The position numbers and the translations under genes are program-made. Shown here piece after piece: positions 27,471 to 39,904 of a stretch of 64,000 bases of DNA (position 1 is its first letter; every line of letters starts with the position of its first letter). Source of the DNA: Epiperipatus broadwayi (Eukaryota > Onychophora > Udeonychophora > Euonychophora > Peripatidae); contig JAQFVV010006199.1 in NCBI GenBank assembly GCA_028023455.1, positions 4,788,972-4,852,971 of the forward strand, read 5' to 3'. The notes below the pieces were generated by a model that was not told where the DNA came from, did not search any database, and was given only the letters and a program-made list of their open reading frames with translations.

Positions 27471-29631
27471 TTATCATTACTAGTGTAATGCTCCAGTTTT
27501 TAATTTTATATATCCATAGAAGACAAAAATTATTAATGTTTATTACCAAAATTGTTTTCTTATTCAAATATATTGTGATGACAGTATGGTTTTCATCATC
27601 AATATATTAAGTAAAATATATTTTGTGTTTATAAATTGCACTTGTCTGATTCATTATATTGTAATATTGATCAATATTTGAAGATACAGTATTAGTTTGA
27701 TGACTCACTTTAATTTATAAATATATATAATAATTCATAAAAAAGTGAGATGAATGTTTATTGTTAATATCTATTTTGAGTTAGTTTCCTTAATACGTTT
27801 GCACCCAAATTATTAATATACATTAAAATCCATAAAGACAAATCTTTTAGAGAGAATAAAAGAGCCTATTTGTGAGATAATAAACTCTGAAATGTCATAC
27901 AGTTTCAAAGTTAATTCACTTTGAATTAGAAAAGTTTATTGTGTTTTTAAAATATAATATTTGAATTTTAGAATGGAACATTAAATAAATACAGAAACAT
28001 CACAGAGACTATATTGGCAGAACATTAATAGTTTTATGTTAGAGAAGGTATATATCAGTTAATGGGTTGCATATTGTTACCAAAAGGCAGCTTTTATGAT
28101 TAGGGAGATTTATAAACTTTTTAATATTGGAGAGTAGAATAACTGTACAAATATTTATTGTATGTGTGTGTCATGATTAATTTGACTCTGTTTAAAATCA
28201 TGTCGTTTATGTTGTTCATTTCTTCAAACATATGTTAAAATATTTTAAGTGGATGCCTAGTTATTATTTCTATGTGTCTCTTAAATAATATGATGTACAT
28301 CTTGCTAAACTGGATAACATGTGTTTTGCTATTTTCCAATTTATTCTTTGGGAAAATACCACTGCATATTTTGAAAGGAAATCTTTGGACAAAGGTATGA
28401 AAAGAAACACTGCATATTTTTTAAAAATGATTTAATAACAAACATGTCAAAGAGAAAATTTTCTGATTGAAAATAAGATTTTGAACTTATAGAATAATAT
28501 AACTTAATGTATAGGTACAATCAATTCTTGTAAGATAGCCAACTACCAGAAACCCATGGTATAATATTTAGATAAGTGTATTATGCAATTGTCATTAATG
28601 TTTGCTTTTATTATTATTCTATATAAGTATGAAATTTATCACAACTGTATCATGTTATATTAGCATTGTGTTAGAAATTAACATATTAAATCATCAGTTA
28701 ATATTTTATTTTACTTTTACATGTTTATATTTATTTGTCAATATTATTTATATACATTTCTCAAGGAAAGTAGGATAATCAATGTATTTGTAATGTTATA
28801 ATTCTTATTATTACTTTGTTTCATTTTCTTTATTATTTATTATATAACTTTTGTTATTCAGACAATAAAAACATGCTATTCTAGTTTTCTGCCTCATTCC
28901 ACAAATTGGTTTGGCATTCTAATATATTTCCAGCACTATCTGGAGAATAGATGCATTCATTGTCTATACTTTGCTATTACCAGAATAACATGTATTTTAT
29001 TATGATTGTGGAGCTGGCACCTGCCTCTGCTCCATTGGTAGTTCCTCTGTGAAAGAAGAATACCCGTTAAGGTTCTGTTCATTACCATAAATCTTCTAAT
29101 TAAGCTACAAGTGGTGAGCAATATTATGAACATCTGTTTGAAATGTTGGAAGAAAATGATGGACAATCAGGAAATATAGCCTGTGTTATAATGACAGCAG
29201 TTGTTGAGGGAGTAATCAATTGATTGAACATCATCATCAATTGGAAATGTTGTTACTTATTTTGATAGTTCCTTTGACACATGTAGCACATTAAATAATG
29301 TAAAGTTTCTTTCCATTACAATATATATGTATTGATATTAGAACAATGAATGTTTGTTCCATTGGTGAAGGTCAGTAGAGAAAATTATAAGCCTATCAGA
29401 TGTTTAAAGTATGTCCATTCATACTTTTGATGCAGATTCAGAGACAACTTTACTGTCTCTCATCTCTAATTATTGTATATGATAAAATAATTAAGCATTG
29501 TTACACTTGGATCAAAAAAATAATTAATCAATCTTAAAAAAAATAATCAAGTCAACCTGAAATCATTAAAATAACTATTTGTGCAAGAAGAAATTCTTTC
29601 TAGGGCAGTTTAATATATGTTAAATAAAATA
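27471..29631. other. AT-rich DNA, no gene recognised
   Basis: The stretch at 28860-29300 has higher complexity and a 69-codon minus-strand frame (28957-29166), but no family was recognised and no splice context was seen. The rest is featureless. Confidence 0.45.
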
Positions 29632-29982
29632 TAAAATAGGCAAAACTCTCTCCATATAGTAGTGCCACTCAAAGTAAGACAGAGTAATCAATGAATGCCA
29701 GAAGGCTCGTGCATAAAATCCCTATCTAGTGCTTACTCATCCAATATCTCCAAACTAGTTTCTGGCTTGTGGCCTTCATCAGTGAGGCGTCTTGGATCTG
29801 AGAGCACTGTACCAACATCCAAGGCTCCTCACTGACAAAGGCCACAAGCCAGAAACTAGTTTAGGAATATTGGACGAGTAGGCAATAGATAGAGAATTTA
29901 TGCACAAGCCTTCTGGCATCCATTGATTACTCTGGCTTGCTTTGAGTGGCAATACTGTGTGGAGAGAGTTTTGCCCATTTTA
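29632..29982. mobile_element. Foldback element, family FB1 (351 bp)
   Basis: The ends TAAAATAGGCAAAACTCTCT (29632) and the reverse complement of TAAAATGGGCAAAACTCTCT (ending near 29982) match, and similarity continues through both arms to a central loop of about 25-30 bp near 29797-29825. Each arm carries the family core words AGTAATCAATG, GCCAGAAGGC, CTAGTTTCTGGCTTGTGG and CTTCATCAGTGAGG or its complement. The same core forms the tandem array at 39.9-41.75 kb and the copy at 59.06 kb. No coding capacity was seen, so mobility would need proteins from elsewhere. Confidence 0.8.
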
Positions 29983-31520
29983 ACAACAATTATGAGCAAG
30001 CATAGGAGATGAGTGATCATGTGATGTTTAAAGGTTAAATAAAATATAATAGTATCATCATCCTAATATTGTTTTTATGATAACTACCTAATATTGTAGC
30101 ATTATGAAAATGCCACTCATCAGAAGTTTTAAATAAAAGATGCCATAAATTAGCTACAAACTACCAATTTAACACTACTTTATAGGACTAAGCAATTGAA
30201 ACTCATGAAGTAATGATATCAAATTAATAATTTCTATATGTTAATAAACTTATCAAGTAAATATAATCAAACTTAACCTTTATTATTAGTATAGCATTGT
30301 CAATTAAAACTTTTATAACTATGGATTTGCCTCTATCAAACTTTCATTTTATTTCCATGCATATATTAATTTGATTGGTTTTAAATTTTAATTACATTTC
30401 TTGTCAAAAGATGGAGAAACTTACATCGTATATTTCTAATTTTTTTTTAATATGTATTTACTCTAATTGATTTTATTGTTTCTTTTTTTATATGCACTTT
30501 GACAAAACATACTTAAGTAACCTTTTTTTAAAAGTTATATTTCCACGGAACTTTATTCAAGGAAAATATAAAATACAAATATTACACAAGTATAACAAAA
30601 GGATTACAAAAAGTGCAACTTATTTGGTCAAAACACACACACACACATTAAGCATGTGTTTTAAATCATTGTTACATTAGGTCAATTTGTTAAAGTTATG
30701 TTTTAATTATAGCTTTAAATATCGTAAACACCTTAAGGTTTAGTGGCTTGATCATAGTTTTAGTTGTAAACAGATTCAGTCATTTTTCTATTTCTAATTT
30801 TTAACTGTTAAAGTTTAATTTTAATTATATTTAGTTGTGTTAATAATAAACTATATCTAATAATGAAAGCATTAAAAATAATATTAAATATTTTGTTCAC
30901 ATAAACATCCATTATGTAAGCATTAAACAAACAACAAATATATAATAATCTTTACTTTTTTATAAAACTTTTTTTTTTCACTTTATATTTTTATTTTAAA
31001 GACTATAATTATAGAAATATATTATATAAAAAACATTATTAAACAAATACATTAAAAAATATGCGTGACATCTATTTCAATTGCAGTCAAAATGCTTCTT
31101 TGAAAATATTACTGTTTGACCTAATTACCTAGTTAAAAGGTTAAATATCTCATTTAAATTGATTTATTATAATTTTTAAAAATAAATGATTCAATAATTA
31201 GTTATTAAAAAAATACAATTATAGGTGGTGTAAATCTAGTAGTATTATATATTTAAAAATTAGAAAAAACTTTTATTTAATTTTTCAAATAAATAAGACA
31301 CATATTTCCATAAGGATGATGATCAATCCAATCAGGAATGGACTAAAATCCGTAAAACAAGTAAATCAAGATAAAATGTAAAGAATATTATCTGGAAATA
31401 TTTATTACCTGAAGATAAACCCCAACATATTAATTTCATGCTTTTCAAATGTATAGTTTACTGAATTCTTTATGAATTTTAAATTAATTTCAGTAAAAGA
31501 CAAATAATGTGTGCAAGTAT
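29983..31520. other. AT-rich DNA, no gene seen
   Basis: Contains a short CA run near 30633-30647. No exon or repeat family was recognised. Confidence 0.5.
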
Positions 31521-31660
31521 ATCATCATCATCAACTATTATCAATCCACTGCAGGATGAAGGTCTCACAAGTTCAATCCATCTTCTCTGATCTTTAGTTT
31601 GTCTTCTCCACAACACCCCTGCACACTTTCTTATTTCAACCATCTAAATCACATGTGGTC
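31521..31660 (-). mobile_element. 5'-truncated RTE-type LINE, 3' end only
   Basis: Read on the minus strand, this is closely related to the last 150 bp of the RTE LINE at 38.7-38.87 kb: the RPHV...M-like segment, the AAGTGTGCAGGGGTGTTGTG stretch, CTTCATCCTGCAGTGGATTG, and a (GAT)n tail (here as ATCATCATC at 31521). Only the end of ORF2 is present, the expected product of abortive target-primed reverse transcription. Confidence 0.85.
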
Positions 31661-34264
31661 TTTATATATTGTACCGGTCGGTTTTGTCTGTTCATATAAC
31701 AAGATCTAGCATCTAGGCAAAAGTACCTCGAGTCCAATCATGTGCAAGATACATAAGTCAGGAACACTCATGAACTCTGCCTTATTTGCCTATTTTCCAA
31801 ATCTACCAACTTATGAGCAACAATTCCAATGTTACTGATTTAATTTATTTCTACCCGCCGGCATCACAAAGTCATGACACAAAAAGACTCTTATTTGAAC
31901 TTTATTCATGTATAGAATATTATTGTTAGCGATTTTCGATCATCTAGAAAATGAAACCTTTTATATAACATCAAAATTATTTCTATTCAATAAATGAAAC
32001 AATGACTTAGATATTTAGAAATATATATAAGATTTATTAAGTTAACTTGATATATATATATATGATTGCACACGTTAATTGTGTTAAAATGTAAATACAT
32101 TGGGTATTATCTCCCTTAGATGACATTAACCTCTCTTACAATGCTATAAAACGAACGTATTTAATCAGCAATAACAAATAATTTATGGCTTTGTTCTAAT
32201 GCGGCTATTTATATGTCAATAATTTATAGATTGTATGGGATATCTAAGATTTTTAATAATAGCACTGGATTACAGTTACTTAAAGTTCTTTGAATCCACC
32301 ATTAATAAAACAACAGCACTCATACCAATATATAAGTTTATTGAGTTTGATGACAATGGTAATTATATTTAATTAATATTTGCATTGCGAAATAAGAACG
32401 TATGTGGGAAGCTAATTTAAGAAATAATAATTATGGTAGAAATATTGTAAATGAAAGTGTTAATGAAATATAAAAAATGGCAATCCATTTAGCATAATCA
32501 TAACAGTACAGTTTAGGAGCATTGATAGGCTTTAACGAGAATGAAATATGGGAGAGCGGTACATGTATGATGGCAATGGAGAGATCTATTCTGAGATCCA
32601 AGAAGGTGCTTCAATTCACAGTTAAAAAAGGTGACTCTCTGCAAACGTTGGCAGGGTCAGGTCATAAACAACAAAGAATGCGCTTTATTGAATTGCCATA
32701 GGCTGGACTTTTGCCAAAGCGAACCCTATGTAATAATATCTAGCGCTGAAGAAGTCCAAAGGGGTTTGCCAAACCTTGTCCTTGGTATTGGAAGTAAAAA
32801 TAAATGAAGCACAAATATATATAAAACTAAAGGCCGGTATACACGTAACGCTTGAATTAATATAAATATATATATACTTAAAACTAAGAAATAAAGAATT
32901 ATCGCCTATCTTTATTGATAAAAACCCAGTGTACCGGTATGATTTGAGTTACTACATGGATATGAAAGAATTACATTTAATACTAATATAATAGCTTATA
33001 GAACTAGAAGACCCCCCCCCCTTTATATTATTTTAAATTACACATAAACTTCCCACATTGTACGACTAATATAAATCTTTGGTTTTGAATGCTTTAATAA
33101 ATAGATAATTTTCATATTATTAAATATATATAAAGTAGGTGGCAGTTAGTGATTTCAAGAAAGTAATATTAATTTAATTCATATAAATATATTTAAAGTT
33201 TTTAGAAGTTAGCGCTATTATTTAATTAATAAAAAAACACATTTCTAAGAAAACAGATTTTTGCTTAGCTTTCTTTCGAAAATAACATTGTACAGTAATT
33301 ATCAGATTCTGATTTTATTTCCCCAGACTTGCAGGCACCTGCTATAATAAGAATAACAAATTTGTTTTAAAAAAATACTAGATTAATCACCCTCTGAAAA
33401 GTAAGGAAGGTTTTCTTTTATTAAAAGAGATGGCATAAGCATTTGCGATTCTGGGGGAAATTATCAACATATAATTTAGTATATGAAAATATAAAATATA
33501 ATAATGAAAATAAAATATTGCCACATAGATGTGAAATTAAGAACTAATAATTATTCAGGAGAGGTTTAATGTAGGAGAGATTACAACTAAGTTATATAGA
33601 GAGAACAAGGTACAATTAACTAAAAGGTAAGAATTTTACAGATTAATTCATACTTAATATTAAATTTTACAAATAAAAAAAAGGCTTTACAAAATGCTTA
33701 ACGAAACAGATAGGTGAAATTTAAGAGTCTAGCAGCATTTGAAATGATTACCTCTGTACAAACTTGGCTGTTCTTTTGATGTTTTTCAGATTTCCCTCAG
33801 AGAACTAGATCTAGTTTGATGAGCATAATTATTGAGGCAGGTAGTAAGTTCAGTATTTAACAAACAGGCATATAGTTATAGTCTATGAGTATCGGGATCC
33901 ATGGGCACAGATTTCAGGGAAGGCCATCTCGAATGGCGAGAAAGGTGAAGTGGATTTATTCACGACACATTGAAATTAACGAATGCAAATTTACTTGACA
34001 ACTGCTCTCCTTGACTGTCTTAGTTCCTCTCTCAAAAAAATTTATAATTATCCCATGCCTTGGTATTTGTGGAATCCCTTCTTGATTGGTCATTGCTAAT
34101 CATTTTCTTTAATCTAATTTCCAAAAGAATTTCTATACAAGCTTTTACCCATTGTGATGGAAGATGCCATTGTTAGATAAGTATTCAAATTGAAATTAAT
34201 TTGATAAAAATATGTTTGTGACAAAAGTAAATCAATTAAGTTTAGTTTCTAATTTTGATTTTAG
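31661..34264. other. AT-rich DNA with some complex patches, no gene called
   Basis: Patches of higher complexity lie at 31665-31880, 32500-32790 and 33770-34060. The second contains CTGAAGAAGTCC followed by two TTTGCCAAA words, a layout that recalls Penelope-type 3' tails, but no coding remnant accompanies it. A run of C residues lies near 33013-33022. No exon was supported. Confidence 0.4.
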
Positions 34265-34500
34265 AGAAACTTTTAATTAAAGTTATTTTAGAATATTATA
34301 CAAGATTACATTTCTTACCTTTAATTAATTTTGACTAATTACAATCGCATCTTCCATATTGGATTTAAATTAAAAGTAGAGTTTAATAGCAAAAAATAAT
34401 TTAAAAACTAAATTTTATAGAATGACATATAATGAACTTTTTGTAATAATTATTTGCTCATTATGTTTGTCTCTACAATATCTCTGTATATGAGCTGCAA
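34265..34500 (+). repeat. Dispersed AT-rich repeat, copy 1 of 2
   Basis: Aligns in order with 62605-62840: ACTTTTAATTAAA, TTTCTTACCTTTAATTA, GCATCTTCCAT, GTTTAATAG and AATGACATAT-type words. The copies are well diverged. It is probably an old non-coding mobile element. Confidence 0.55.
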
Positions 34501-35335
34501 TCAATAGATAATTACTATAACTTTTATAAAATAAAAAATACAGAACATATAATATATTTTGATATTATAGGTCCGTTATAATTAATCCCCCGTTACCTAT
34601 TGCGTATACATATTCCCTCTTTAAATACTATATTTATTACTTTTATTTTTTTTGTGTGTGTATTTAAATTCAGATATTAATGCATATATCTTCGTTAATA
34701 AGTATGTTAGTTAATAATAATAAAAAAAAAGAACAAAAAAATGTGTTAGTGAATGGAATATATACGCAAGAATAGGGTTTGAATTTAGCTTGGTAGCGGA
34801 AAATTTGAGGTGGGCTGTGAAGTGCAATCTGAATCTCAGATTCCGATGCATAAGTAATTAAAATAAACATGTGCACATTTGAATGTAATGATAATAGTAA
34901 GTAGTAAATAGTGACAAGACATGTAATATTTAAATGAGATTATATTATACTGTGAATATATTTTGAATATTATTAAGTGTTCATTAAAGCATAAATAATT
35001 GCATTGCTATGACTATTAAAGTCATAATAAATCCAAATATTAAAAGCTCAATATGTTTAGTGCAAACATTTAATATCTTAATTTATCAAAAAACATCACT
35101 AAAATATTGATCCAGTTGGTACTTTAAGAAGTTGTTATTTTTTTTCAAACTCAATCACTATAATAAATACCTATATTGGTATAATAAGTTCTCTCCAACT
35201 ACAGTATTTAATAATATACTCAGGATATAAAAATAACTATATGGACATAAAACAAGAATTTGCATTCTAAATATATAAACTTTAATATTATAAAAACTAC
35301 TCCAATATTGGATATATATCACATTCATACTTTAA
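34501..35335. other. AT-rich DNA, no gene seen
   Basis: No exon, repeat family or strong structure was recognised. Confidence 0.5.

Positions 35336-35422
<87 letters not shown>
35336..35422. repeat. (AAT)n microsatellite
   Basis: About 29 uninterrupted AAT units, followed by short AGTT/AATT repeats. Confidence 0.95.
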
Positions 35423-36044
35423 TAGTTAGTTAATTAATTAATTAATTATCTGATAAATAACAATAGAATGCAAGTAACTTAATCACAATCTATGATTCAT
35501 TTGATTGTACACATGTTTGAAATTATATTATTTTCTAAAATATTATTCTATCCAGAAGTATTCCATATAAAAATTTTATTCACAAACACTCACACTTTAA
35601 ATAACTATATTATTAGCTTTCTCCTTTCCTTTGATTCCTCTTGGAGGCCTTAAAGGAACCGAGCAGGGCAAATTCCTAATGTCCACTCCATACGTTCTTG
35701 TCGTTGCAGCTGTTATTACTATGTGATTATTCATATAGTATACGGACATGGATGGGCTGCTCACCAACACGCATTAGCCAGTGTCGTGAGTTTATTGGCT
35801 TTTTACCTCTGAGTTTAAGATCAAGAAACACCATGGTCTTTCTTCTCAGTGCCTGATAAGGCAGAATGAATGTTTGTGTAAATGATAAATATTTTTCCAA
35901 TACATATATACAATTATGACAGACAAAAATAAAGCATGGCCCTTATTCCCAGGAGGCTGTAAAGTCACCAACCAAGGCAGCAGATGGTGGCCGAAGGCAT
36001 AGGGTGCTAAGAATCCCCTGATTGCGGACCCAGGCTGCCATTTG

Positions 36045-37179
36045 ATGATGACTTTTTATTTAGGTTCTTACAACTGCAGATCTCTTTCAAGTGAAGGAAG
36101 ATTGCAAGAATTAGAAGAACTGTCTTATATTAAATGGAACATTATTAGACTTTGTGAAGTTAGAAGAAAAGGAGAAGAAGCAATTGATTTAAAATGTGGA
36201 CCTCTATTATAAAGGCACACATATTGGAAATACAAGTGGAGTAGGATTCATTATAAATAAAAAGTGGAAGAACAATATTGTGGAGATTGATGGTGTATTG
36301 GACAGAGTAGCAAGATTAGTTATACAAATTAATAGCAGATACCAAATGCAGATAATTCAGGTTTATGCCCCAACAAGTTCTCATAGTGATGAAGTAGTAG
36401 AAGATTTTTATATGGATGTACAAAAGGCTTTTGATCAGAGTAAACAACATTTTAAAATTGTTATGGGAGACTTTAATGCTAGAATTGGTAGACAAATGAA
36501 AGATGAAATTGCTGTAGGTAATTTTGGTTATGGTAATAGAAATGAGAGAGGACATAGACTTGCGGAGTTTGCAGAAAAAGAAAAACTTTATATTATGAAT
36601 TCATTTTTTGAGAAAAATGTTAAAAGGAAATGGACATGGAAGCATCCAAATGAAGGTACAGCAGAATTGGATTATATTTTGACTAACAGAAAATACATAT
36701 TTCAAGATTGTAATGTTCTTAATAAATTTAACACAGGAAGTGATCATCGATTATTAAGGTGTAAGTTACGTGTTAATGTAAAACTAGAAAGACAAAAATT
36801 ATTAGGAAAAACAATATTTACAGTTGATATTCCTAATCTTCAGAAACATTCTAATGAATTGAAATTAGAACTTAAAAATAGGTTTCAAGTGTTAGGAGAT
36901 TTTGAACATGATTCAGATTTGAATGAAATTAATATGAAAATAGCTGATGCACTTTTAAAAACTGCAACAAACATAGCTGGTAGAAAAAAGCAGCAATTGA
37001 CTAATAAAATTTCTGCTGAGATTAGAGAATTTATGAAGAAAAGAAGGAATATGAAGATATACAAAAATGATGTATTAAAAAGAACCGAATATCTCGAATT
37101 TTGTAAAATGGTACGGAAAAGAGTTGAAAATGATATAAGAAAGTATAACTGTGAAATAGCAAGGAAAGCTGTAGAATAA
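36045..37179 (+). pseudogene. RTE LINE ORF2: EEP endonuclease part
   Basis: The best start is the double ATG at 36045-36050, giving MMTFYLGSYNCRSLSS, the usual N-terminal strand. A frameshift near 36195 separates it from the 327-codon segment starting at 36196. Visible motifs are LCEVRRKGE (catalytic Glu), GVGFIINKKW, IIQVYAPTSSHSDE, IVMGDFNARIG and a late GSDHRLL (catalytic Asp-His). All catalytic residues are retained. The C-terminal part is Lys-rich and leads toward the RT. A single TAA at 37177-37179 interrupts a frame that otherwise continues. The enzyme would nick target DNA for retrotransposition. Confidence 0.85.
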
Positions 37180-38722
37180 AATAAAAGTCTCAAAAATGTT
37201 AAACAACATTTTGGTATTTGTATGAAATTTATATCTGCAATAAGAAAAAAAGATGGAATTATTACTAAAAAGAGAGATGACATCATGAAATTGGTAGAAG
37301 ATTTTTATCAAGAATTATATAGTAATAAAGAACAAGTACCGCCTATATCTATTACATCTTCCGAATTGTCCAGAATTTTAAATGAAAAAGTGAGACATGC
37401 AATTAAGGGTATGAAAAAAGGAAAGGCTCCAGGAAGTGATGGAATTATAATTGATATATTAAAAGAAGCAGGTGAAGAAATAGAAACAATTTTAGCATAT
37501 ACCAGCAAAGTTATATACCAAATGTCTAAATGATAAAGATGTACCGGAAGATTGGAAGAATGCAGTAATAATATTAATATTTAAAAAAGGTGATAAAGAA
37601 GATATTAGAAATTACAGACCTATCAGCCTTTTATCAGTTTTATATAAAATTTTTACCAAGATAATTACAACTCGTCTACAGAGAACTTTGGATTTCCACC
37701 AACCAAGAGAACAAGCTGGATTTAAAAGTGGTTTTAGTACAATAGATCATATCCAGGTATTGAGAGAAGTCATAGAAAGGACAAATGAATATGAGTTGTC
37801 ATTATGTTTTGGATTTGTAGATTATGAAAAGGCATTCGATTCTATACACATTTCTTCAGTGATTAAAGCATTGGATCATCAAGTTATAGATCCAGGATAT
37901 TGTCATATTTTAAAGAATATTTATAAAAATGCAACAGCAACAATTAGATTACATAATGATACTGGAAAAATCAACATTGAGAAAGGTGTAAGACAAGGTG
38001 ACTCCATATCTCCAAAACTCTTTACAGCAGTGCTGCAAGAAGTATTTTGTGGATTAAAATGGGAAACTAAAGGAGTGAAAGTAAACGGAGAGTATTTAAG
38101 TCATTTAGATTTCGCAGATGATGTAGTTGTTTTCGCAAATAATGCTTCAGAGCTGCAGGAAATGTTGCAGGAGTTATCAAATGAAAGTAGAAAAGTAGGA
38201 CTAAAGATAAATGTTAAAAAGACTAAAGTAATGTTTAATCGATTTGCTCAAAATATGAAAATAAAGATTGATTTTGAAGAATTAGAAGAAGTTCACAGTT
38301 ACAAATACCTTGGTTAGATTATTAATACAGATGGAAACATAATGGAGGAAATTAATCATAGAATTAAACTTGGTTGGAGTGCTTTTGGTAGAAATAACTT
38401 GATACTAAAAGGAAATATGCCTATGTGTTTGAAAAGGATGGTTTTTAATAAATGTGTTTTACCAGTTCTTCCTTATGGATATGAGACTTGGACACTTTAT
38501 AGAAAAGCAATACAGAGACTTCAGACCACTCAAAGAAGTATGGAGAGATGTATGATGGGAGTAAGTGATCGAAAATGCAATGTATCGGTAAGACAACAAA
38601 CAGGTGTTACTGATTTTATTGAAAAAATTAAAAGATTGAAATGGAGTTGGGCTGGACATATTGCTAGAAGAGATGATAATAGATGGACAATTGAAATTTT
38701 AAACTGGATTCCAAGAGATTGA
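37180..38722 (+). pseudogene. RTE LINE ORF2: reverse transcriptase part
   Basis: Segment 37222-37533 holds the motif 0/1 region with KGKAPGSDGI. After a frameshift, sequence before 37688 carries RNYRPISLLSVLYKIF. Segment 37688-38317 holds motif A (FGFVDYEKAFDSI), motif B (GVRQGDSISPKLFTAVLQ) and motif C (LDFADDVVVFA). Motif D-like KVGLKINVKKTK and a SYKYLG thumb-entry motif follow. TAG at 38315 interrupts; the same frame continues at 38342-38722 with VLPYGYETWTL and WSWAGHIARRDDNRW, typical of this family's C-terminal part. The active-site aspartates are intact, so only the stops and shifts inactivate it. Confidence 0.85.
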
Positions 38723-38874
38723 GGCCACATGTGAGATGGATGGATGAAATAAGAAAATGTGCAGGGGTGTTGTGGAGAAGAGAAGCTAAAGATCGGAGAA
38801 GATGGATTAAACTTGGAGAGACCTTCATCCTGCAGTGGATTGATAATGTTGATGATGATGATGATGATTATTAG
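38722..38874 (+). pseudogene. RTE LINE ORF2 C-terminal tail in a shifted frame
   Basis: After the TGA at 38720-38722 the coding trace moves to another frame and reads RPHVRWMDEIRKCAG, then WRREAKDRRRW, and ends in TFILQWID followed by an Asp run encoded by the (GAT)n tail, with TAG at 38872-38874. The coding end and the microsatellite tail overlap, so the length of the Asp run depends on the number of GAT units. Confidence 0.8.
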
Positions 38875-39381
38875 CTTTGATTTCTCAAGTAAAAGAAAAT
38901 ATTTAAAATGAACATTCAAATGATATCTTAATAAGATAATTAAAAAATTATAGCATTGTAACATACAAGTAATAATAATAGTATTTATTTCCCTTCGGAA
39001 TATTTGAATAATAATTAGACTGTTTTCACGACAGCAAGTTTTTAGAAGAAATATATATTTTTGCTACTGTTCTAAAGTGTTAGTTCTCAAGAAATTAGAC
39101 TAATTTATCGATATTTATACAATATGACGAAAAGTAAAAAAAGTTGTAAATTAATGATGATTTATACAGGCACATATAATGATAAATTATGAATCACCAA
39201 AGGTTATCAGATAATTTTACTACTAATAATGATATTTTGGTATAATAAATTCATTGAAGGCAGAGTAAAATGTAGTAGATCAAACATTTATAATGCAGAC
39301 AACAAATTTATTATGTGTATGGTACACTAATTCATATTTAAAGCAAATAGATTGTCCAATGTATCCATTACTTTGAACAAT
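38875..39381. other. AT-rich DNA, no gene seen
   Basis: Short AT-rich spacer with no recognised feature. Confidence 0.5.
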
Positions 39382-39543
39382 TTTTAGCAAAAACATTTTA
39401 TTGTACCTATATGCATACACAATCTTATGTTTAAACTGTCTGGCAGTTTTGTACAGAACCAACTTGTTCTGAAGAAGACTGCAGGACAGTTAAAATGTTA
39501 GGTTGTGTACGTGTATAGGTACAATAAAAGGTTTTTGCTAAAA
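39382..39543. repeat. Inverted repeat with a Penelope-tail-like centre
   Basis: Arms of about 64 bp (39382-39446 and 39478-39543) pair with a few mismatches. The outer words are TAGCAAAAACATTTTATTGT and ACAATAAAAGGTTTTTGCTA. Between and within them is TTCTGAAGAAGACTGCAGGA, then CAGTTAAAA. The word CTGAAGA at 39469, a short ACTG/CAGT stem and AAAA echo the CTGATGA-stem-GAAA layout of hammerhead motifs known in Penelope-like elements, but two core positions differ. No coding remnant is attached. Confidence 0.6.
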
Positions 39544-39904
39544 CGTGTTCCAAGTAGTAGATAAATTGCATTTATATAAGATATTACAGCAAAATAAAGG
39601 AAGTGGTTAATTTGGCAATATTTCAGATAAATAGATTGCGGTAAAGAAAAAAACAGACAAAAAATAAAACTAAGTATTTATGATAGAATAAATTGGCAAT
39701 AATAAGTTTTATGGGTTGTGTATCACTTTTTAGAGTTGACCTTAATATTACTAATCATTACAGAATATGTCTACTTAAACGCAGAGAAAATATGGGGACT
39801 CACACATAGTAATATAAGTTTTATTAAAAGCATGTATATTTAAATTTGAATTTTGTGGCAGCTAATTATTAAAATACTATATAGATAAAACGGTAAGTTA
39901 ATAA
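39544..39904. other. AT-rich DNA, no gene seen
   Basis: A spacer before the tandem array, without recognised features. Confidence 0.5.

Larger units (their letters stand above)
35640..38874 (+). mobile_element. RTE-type LINE, nearly complete but broken
   Basis: A 5' non-coding part (about 35640-36044, higher GC) leads into an ORF2 with endonuclease and reverse transcriptase, ending in a (GAT)n tail at about 38849-38870. A simple-repeat 3' tail instead of poly(A) is typical of the RTE clade. Breaks are few: a frameshift near 36195, stops at 37177, 38315 and 38720, and frameshifts near 37520 and 38720. This is a fairly young copy compared with the others in the window. It belongs to the same family as the 3' fragment at 31.5 kb and is related to the remnant at 43.4 kb. 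Confidence 0.85.

Noticed and set aside
29632-29982. CRISPR-like repeat array
   Set aside because: The repeats are long inverted arms in animal-type DNA, without short direct repeats and unique spacers.
36885-37311. 133- and 78-codon minus-strand frames
   Set aside because: Antisense shadows of the RTE LINE ORF2.
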